25,696 bases of DNA, taken from the NCBI GenBank assembly GCA_002682825.1, contig NOKP01000066.1:22837-48532 (forward strand). The letters are read 5' to 3'. Source of the DNA: Neonectria sp. B-13 (taxonomy: Eukaryota > Ascomycota > Sordariomycetes > Hypocreales > Nectriaceae). This document shows positions 19,587-25,696 of the stretch, piece by piece. The stretch's first letter is position 1. Each line of letters starts with the position of its first letter. The translations under genes were made by a program, and so were the position numbers. The notes under the pieces are model-generated. The model worked only from the letters and a program-made list of their open reading frames with translations, searched no databases and had not been told where the DNA came from.

Positions 19587-21650
19587 GGCAAAGGACGATA
19601 TTCTGACGATTAGGGAAGCGGTTTTAAAGGTGTTTAGCTTGCGGATTAATAGCCCAAGAGGAAAGTGTGAGGAGGGAGGGGTTCTGTTAACGGGTACTAC
19701 GGTAAAATGCCTAACCAGGCTGTGGCGTGGCGGAGTCGACCTTGGGTGTCCACCGACAAGGCGGACGCGCTTCATCCATTTCATAATGATTGGTCCGTCA
19801 CAGCACATCATCATGTTGGGAGGCAAGCAATAGCTAATGGCGAAAAAAAGGGTAGGATATCGGGGCTAAATCCCGAACTCCCAGTCAAATAGGAGTCAAG
19901 TTGTCTGAAACTGCTGGTTTGTGATGTGAACCGATTTGCATGAGAATCAACCCCACATAGCAGTGAAATGATCACATACGCAAGGTTGGTAATCGGGCAT
20001 CGACTAGTCTTCTTCAAGGCAATGAATGTCCTGGTGATTCCCGCCTTGTGGGTTGACGAGTGCCATTTCTCACGTGTGGGCGCAGTTGGAAAAGACAATC
20101 ACCAACGGGTCGAAAGTTTGCTGTGAGGGGACGTTGCCACGCCAATCCGCAGCGAGGAGAGATGCGACGACCAACCACCCTCCTCCAGGAACGGTCCGAA
20201 TTGTGGACGGTATTGCACGGGAAATAGCTGTGAGGTCCACAACTAATTTCCCTAGAATGCAAGGTGGGCTCGTTAACATTTTGTTTTCTCTCTTCCCGGA
20301 TTTGCAGATAGTCGCACTTTTGGATAACTAGCTCCAAAGTTTCCTCGACATGTGAGGAATCTTGACGCGGGGACTGTGAAGTCCAGCCATTCATGGAGAG
20401 AAAAGAGAGCATACTCAGAATTCCTGTGCACCACGATGATTAAATCTCCCCAGAGTAATAGTTGCAACCCACCGACGCCCGCGCCAGTGCGGAGAACGCC
20501 GTACAACTGGCATAATATCTCGGTCAAGAGATGGTTTGCTCTGAATATGCCACTGAGAAAACCGGGGAAAAGGGAGAGAGGAGTGGATACTTATTTCTCC
20601 TTCATCCAGCCGCCAAGGCCGTGACCCGGCCAGGCGAGTCGGAGCTGTCGGAATGTCCTCTCAAGGCCAGCCAGCCCCTTTGGAGGACGCCTCTGGGACA
20701 GAAACGAACTTGGCTTGTGGCCTAATGAAATCTGCCCCTGGAGGACGCCAACAATTTTGAGGCCTCATGTAAGGGTCGGTTTCATGTCCAAGATAGTTAT
20801 GCAGCGTGGTGTCACCAACGTCGTCGTGCACAGGCCTTCCCAGACCTTGTGGCCCCGAACGGACTCCTCTCCCCCGATGCGTCGCGGATCATTTCCTCAA
20901 CGTTGCATTGCGAAGCGGGGTCATGCGAGCTTACGCCATACACAAACTTTACAGGACGTACGGAATAGAGTTCTACCAACGGTCCAGCTGGATTAACTAT
21001 GTCCATTTCCCGAGCGCCATGTAGTATTATGAGTAAAGCCTGCAGGCGGCTGTAAGCTTGAGGTCAGATCAGTGCTGAGGAGATCTTCACTCCTCTCTAA
21101 GCGAGACACAGCTTTGAATGTTTCACCCATCCCTTATGGGCGCAGTCAGACATTCGTTTTGTGGCGACTTGAAATGTGCGATCGTCCAAAGGCTTGCGAA
21201 CTTTGCTTTTCCTCCCTTGAATATCGTGGCTGCTCTCGAAGATATGGTCTCGACTAGAATGCACCAAAAGCCATCGGCGATCATCCTGCAGCCTCAATAT
21301 GCGACTTAAAGCCCACCGGATGGTGGTGGCGTTACTATATTGGAGGACTCAGCTATTCATTCCATACCATCTTTCGGAGTCGCAATCCACGGATCAGTCA
21401 ATTATCAATGTCTGCTGTATGGCCTTTGAAGATGCGCACCCAACCAACGGCACTTGCTTTATGCTGGTTGAACTGCGACTCTCCCTTTCTGCAGTAACAG
21501 ACGGCTGGCTGAACCTCCGAAATCTGACATCATGTTGGATCTCTGCCAATTTAATGGTCATTGCCATAATACTCGGAGACGAAACTCAAGCACACCAAAA
21601 GCCATTTCCGTTTCTAGAGCTGAGCTCCTGCTGCTCTAAGCTGAGCTGTC
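19587..21650. other. About 2 kb without a supported gene
   Basis: The first few hundred bases are presumably the old promoter of the NLR gene. On the minus strand at 20527-20290 two overlapping frames (LLLWGDLIIVVHRNSEYALF and, in another frame, EETLELVIQKCDYLQIREE) look faintly protein-like and may be a frameshifted relic. No family is recognised. Other frames show no motif. Confidence 0.4.
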
Positions 21651-21770
21651 GCTGAGCTTGGGGCTGAGGATCCTGGAGCCGGACTGAGCCGGGCTGAGCT
21701 TGGGCTGAGGATCCTGGAGCTCGGGCTGAGCCGGGCTGAGCTTTGGGCTGAGGTGCCTGGAGGGACCCAC
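21651..21770. repeat. 42-bp minisatellite, about 2.8 units
   Basis: Units start with gctgagctt at 21651, 21693 and 21735. The first two are 42 bp each and nearly identical (gctgaggatcctggagc core, gagccgg end). The third diverges at its end into ggagggaccc. Shorter gagctgagc-like words precede it from about 21617. The tract is GC-rich with no coding meaning seen. Confidence 0.9.
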
Positions 21771-24107
21771 TTTTGGGATCGCAGACCCCTGTGAGGGACC
21801 CAGATCTGGGACAATGTCCCCAAATTTAGGCCCCTGCTAACCTTTCCCGTGTCGAAGAACCTGACCCGTAGTTTGTGACCGGGCAGTTTGAGAAACCTGC
21901 GTCTGCGATGCTGCCTAGGGAGCAGAGCTTTGACCGATCTGAGATGAATCTAGGGCTATGTGAGAGGTAGACTGGTGATTCCTTCATGTACATCAGTTTC
22001 GTCATGATGAAGGTGATGGGAGGTACTAATCTAGGCATCTAGGCAATACAGGCATGGGAAGGATGCCCGGGTACTCTAAGGAGGCTGTCTCAACTAGAGG
22101 TCTGGCCTGAAGCGAAGTCATTCAAGCTAACAATACTACCACGATCACGAGAAGGATCTCCTCCCTTATCGGTGAAATAGGTGGGGGTGACGGCTTCATG
22201 CAGGGCCTTGAATCTTGGCGAAGGCCGTGACGTATAACTGGCTATTTGCCTGAACTGGCATTGATGGTGCGTAAGGCGGAGACTTGAACGTCTTGACAAG
22301 GGCGATTCGCATGAAGAAGGATCTGTTTCGGGATGGCGGAAGGAGGAGCTCAGAAAACCAAGATTGATTCCCGGTCATGAGCCACCTCATGCCCTTTGAT
22401 CCTTGTTGCAGAGTTTAATCGCTTGAGGGCCGAGCTCACGTCTCCTGAATCCATTGATAATTCTCGTACGGTTGCATAAGTCAGGTTTCAAGCCTAAAGA
22501 CGCTAAAGGCATTAGAGGTATTGGCCGCCGTACGACTGATCCTCTCTTGAGAGCTGGGAAGATTCAGTCTACTAGTGGCTGCACTTTGACGTGGAAGGGC
22601 CGCCAACCTTCATGTAACGAGGCATGGATCTTCTCGGATGAGACCGGGGGAAGACAACTGTACGAACGGCATTCTGCCGTGTTCATAACGTATCCACTGA
22701 TACTCACGCGTCATGCCTTATCTTGTTGGCACATCATATGTCCCGCCCGTACTGGCTCAAGACGGGGATGAAGACCGGCCCTGGGGCAACTCTCAACCCC
22801 GGCAACTCCCTAGACAAACCATGGTCTGCATCATCCTAACGCCATCGGCGCTTTGACCAATACCCTGAAAGGCTTGGGGTTAGTAGGTATATAGTGAACA
22901 TCTTCTACCCGAATGGAACCTCAAATCTAGCCGCCCATATACCGAGTCTACTTGTGCCGGAGTGCTCCTCTTCACCAGCTCGACGGAACTTTTACCTATT
23001 CCATCAGTTGGTCTCCCCTTATTGTCTGTCATTCTACAGCACAGTCCTATAACATGAGGACATCTGCCTTGTAAGCCGTCACAGAACAGTTTATTACACC
23101 TATGAGAGCAGTCAGATCACTCGCTTTGCAGAAAACCAGGTGTGTCCGACGCTAGTCATAATGTCTACGGCGTGATGCGTAAAAAGTAGCATTGCGTAAT
23201 GGTGGTGCTCGTTTAAGGACACCACACTTGGATGTTGTCACCCTTCCCTGTATCGGAGCATTCGCAGCCCCAGGAGGCTTAGGACTATGGAGTGCTTCAG
23301 CTAAATATGCAGTTACACGAATAAAGCCCCGCTGACACGCTGTGAGGAGTCACGAACGACGCCAAGAGGGGAGTAGCCGGATGACCTCATACAGAGTGAA
23401 GGACTTCACGGCATGGTTCCGGAGTCACCGATGGAGAAGGCGTTTGAGACCTTGGAGGCTGAGTCTGAATGCAACAGGAACTAGGATCAGGAGAGATGCG
23501 TCGAGTCATTGACTCTCACACGGTTGATTGCCCCCGGCTCCCATCTCCCAGGACGAGCTAATAAAACCCTATCCCCTGCCATTTCTCTGCTTTCTGCCCT
23601 GCCATTCCAACCATCCTTCGACTAAGGGTTTAGAGACTCGAGAGATTATGCATGCCCTTGTTGCCAGGCGGCAGAACTGACCAGCTGGACAGTTTCAGTC
23701 CAAGCTGATGCCTGCAACCCGGTCATGAGTCGCGCCTTTCTCTCATTATCATCCACCGCAGCTCTCACGTCTCCCTGCATCGGCTTCCCCGAAGTCTGCC
23801 TCGCCGGTGCGTGACGTATGAGCCCAGACTTCATGCATCCCCTTGCATGCAGGAGGAAGCAATGAGGCATTCGAAGGGAGTTTATGCCAGTGAGATGGCC
23901 TCAGTTCCCGAGTTGGTTATCCTCAGTCCGGTGTTGCCCAGTCGTCCCTTATTGCCCAACATCCCTTCATCTGCGTTCTCCCTCGCCCCACGGCGTCATG
24001 ATTCCTCGTGGTGCCCACTGTCAGTGGCCAGGATAAGTAGCAGAAACAAGCTGGGTTGCCCGGCGAGGGTCCTGCGAATCATCAACGAGTAGTCTGCCTG
24101 GACCAAC
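21771..24107. other. About 2.3 kb without a supported gene
   Basis: Frames of 60-105 codons occur on both strands (for example minus 22390-22196 and plus 22454-22771), but none carries a recognisable motif, splice structure or start context. The last few hundred bases are likely the upstream regulatory region of the ligase gene. Confidence 0.4.
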
Positions 24108-24115
24108 TATATAAG
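24108..24115 (+). promoter_or_regulatory. TATA box of the DNA ligase gene
   Basis: TATATAAG lies 125 bp upstream of the start codon at 24240. A pyrimidine-rich leader (about 24205-24236) ends in tttttcaacATG. This agrees with a TATA-driven transcript starting about 30 bp downstream of the box. Confidence 0.55.
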
Positions 24116-24239
24116 CAGCTGACCGACTCCTAAATGAAAGCCAGATATCAGCAAAGCTCCCTAATACCCTCCACATTCGTGCACGCTGTGAGAAGCTGGT
24201 GCTTACCCCTTCACTCTTCCCATTACTATCTTTTTCAAC

Positions 24240-25696
24240 ATGCCTTTTCCCTTTAGATTGCTTTGTGATCTCCTCGAGAGACTCGAGAGAAACGCCAGGA
24301 GGTCATCAAGCATCCACAGGATCCAGGAACGTGACACACTTACCATTCTTGCCTGGTTCAACAAACACAATGCAATCATTCCACGGCGAGGCCCAGAAGC
24401 CGTTGCATTCTTGTCATGTCTTTTTCCCGAACGCAGACCAGACAGGGTCTTCGGTCTGCAAGAACGACAACTGGAAGGGATTATACAACGGGCACAGTGT
24501 CTTGGATCATCCCGAATGAAGGATCTTCAGAGATGGAAAACCAGTGGCGGTTTAGACTTTGCGTCCTCTGTCGAGCGCGTGATGGCCACAACAGATTGCG
24601 AATCCAGAGCGGGCCGAGAGGCAACTCTGGAAGAACTCGACGATGTCCTCGATCAGATTGCAGCCTCATCATCGTTCTCGTCCGCTAGCCTACGGGAAAG
24701 AGTTACAACGAAGCATGGCCGATCAATCCGTGCAGATGACTTGCTTTCGAAAGTATTCCGAGTCCTGCAGAGCTCCGAGACCAAATGGATGATTCGCATT
24801 ATCTCAAAGAATTACAGCCCCGCCCGCGTTCCAGAGACGCTAGTAATGAGCAGATTTCATTTTCTCCTGCCTGACCTCCTTCGCTTTCAAAATTCAATCC
24901 CAGCTGCTGTGGGGCTCCTAGACAGCCCGACTATCCGGCATATGCCCATCCAGCCAGCCGTGGATACTTGCGATGAGCTGAAGGAAGTCGCCAGTAGGGA
25001 ACTCGAGCCGCAGGCTGGGATAATGACTGCGCGTGCGACCTATGAAAAAGCAAGGAGCATCAGGCATTGCTGCCAATTGGCTGGGCCGAGACGGATGAGC
25101 GTGGAGAGGAAGTACGATGGAGAATACTGTCAAATCCATATCGACCTGAACAAATCCGGAGCCGGCATCAAGATTTTCTCCAAGAGTGGGAGAGATTCAA
25201 CCAGCGACCGCATGGGAATTCATCGGGCACTGCGGGCCAGCCTTGAGCTTGACACAGCAGGCTGCAAGATCAAGAAGCGGTGCATCCTGGAGGGCGAGCT
25301 GCTGGTATGGAACGACGACGACGGGAGAATCGAGCCTTTCCACAAAATCCGCAGACATGTGAAACGATCGGGACGGTTTCTTGGAGCTGCTCGAGATTCG
25401 CCCGTCGAATCGAGCGAGCATCTCATGATCATGTTCTACGATATTCTATTACTGGACAACATTGTCTGCGGCTTAGAGACTCATGATGAACGGCGACGAC
25501 AGCTTCAATCTCTGGTCCGCCGCATTCCGGGCCGGACCGACATCGGGTCCCGCGAAGTAATTAAATTCTCGTCTTTCGACGCAGCGGAACGGCTTAGTGA
25601 GACATTCGCTCGAGCCATCACACAGCGGTGGGAAGGGTTTGTGCTCAAAGGTTGCGACGACCCCTACTTCTCATTCAACGGAAGCAGGTCATTCAT
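24240..25696 (+). CDS. ATP-dependent DNA ligase, 3' end beyond window
   Basis: Seals nicks in DNA by an enzyme-AMP intermediate, in the nucleus. The frame from ATG 24240 is open to the window edge (485 codons, no intron needed). Residues 1 to about 220 form the N-terminal ligase domain (PF04675-like; blocks LTILAWFNKHNAIIPRRGPE, FLSCLFPERRPDRVFGL, WMIRIISKNYSPARVPE). From about 260 the nucleotidyltransferase domain (PF01068) follows. It has the motif I KYDGE with the AMP-accepting Lys291, EGELLVW at 351-357 (motif III), FYDILLLD at 399-406 (IIIa) and WEGFVLKG at 464-471 (IV). The OB-fold and any BRCT domains would lie beyond 25696. The layout resembles the ligase IV-like proteins that many ascomycetes carry besides Lig1, but the paralogue class cannot be fixed from this part. 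It is the only host-type gene here with no defect. Confidence 0.93.
   Translation, partial: MPFPFRLLCDLLERLERNARRSSSIHRIQERDTLTILAWFNKHNAIIPRRGPEAVAFLSCLFPERRPDRVFGLQERQLEGIIQRAQCLGSSRMKDLQRWKTSGGLDFASSVERVMATTDCESRAGREATLEELDDVLDQIAASSSFSSASLRERVTTKHGRSIRADDLLSKVFRVLQSSETKWMIRIISKNYSPARVPETLVMSRFHFLLPDLLRFQNSIPAAVGLLDSPTIRHMPIQPAVDTCDELKEVASRELEPQAGIMTARATYEKARSIRHCCQLAGPRRMSVERKYDGEYCQIHIDLNKSGAGIKIFSKSGRDSTSDRMGIHRALRASLELDTAGCKIKKRCILEGELLVWNDDDGRIEPFHKIRRHVKRSGRFLGAARDSPVESSEHLMIMFYDILLLDNIVCGLETHDERRRQLQSLVRRIPGRTDIGSREVIKFSSFDAAERLSETFARAITQRWEGFVLKGCDDPYFSFNGSRSF

Noticed and set aside
24199..24519. Short plus-strand frames over the ligase N-terminus
   Set aside because: The frame starting at ATG 24240 continues for 485 codons with ligase motifs; the shorter ones are out of frame with it.
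1..25696. CRISPR array, bacterial operon, rRNA
   Set aside because: Repeats are tandem without unique spacers, genes have eukaryotic introns, and no rRNA signature was seen.

Overview
The window looks like a piece of a filamentous ascomycete (Pezizomycotina) nuclear genome, probably from a Sordariomycete-like lineage. The introns are short (52-70 nt) with GTANGT-type donors and CTAAC/CTGAC branch points. The protein families are fungal: DUF7703 membrane protein, fungal STAND/NLR N-terminal domain, GPI-type lysophospholipase, OrsD/C2H2 proteins, Tad-type LINE ORF1. Many old copies carry stop codons best explained by C:G to T:A transitions, which suggests repeat-induced point mutation (RIP). 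The species is inferred, not shown.

Left third (1-9120): a mobile-element nest. A structurally sound hAT transposase gene runs off the left edge on the minus strand. Its likely terminus (CAGGGTTGG..., packed with ATCGAT repeats) lies near 1899. A second, decayed hAT transposase (plus, about 2732-3686) stops next to a perfect 12-bp hairpin (3691-3740). Beyond the hairpin begins a large C2H2/OrsD-type gene (3865 to about 6720) whose C-terminal part reads like a tyrosine recombinase (R...K...R...GH...Y). This is the N-terminal half of the proteins often annotated as telomere-linked RecQ helicases, and no helicase part is present. Near 6720 it is cut by another element with three CAATCGARTCGCG motifs at about 30-bp spacing. 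That element carries a decayed pogo/Tigger-type DDE transposase (6942 to about 8660).

Middle (9120-17200): fragments of host-type genes among TE debris. These are a 3-dehydroshikimate dehydratase-like TIM-barrel gene lacking both ends (minus), a heavily transition-mutated LINE ORF1 (minus, 12599-11610) with 9-bp repeats upstream, a DUF7703 membrane protein gene (minus, one apparent 1-nt frameshift near its start), the C-terminal end of a GPI-anchored lysophospholipase, and a bZIP factor lacking its N-terminus and carrying an in-frame TAG.

Right part (17200-25696): a broken STAND/NLR gene whose N-terminal half is on the minus strand and whose later part lies inverted on the plus strand, then a long non-coding stretch with a 42-bp minisatellite. 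Last comes the only plainly intact host gene, an ATP-dependent DNA ligase with a TATA box. It starts at 24240 and runs off the right edge with no stop.

Taken together this is a degenerating accessory or subtelomere-like compartment next to a conserved gene. The part most worth attention is the recombinase-like gene with its hairpin end, nested between two DNA transposons.
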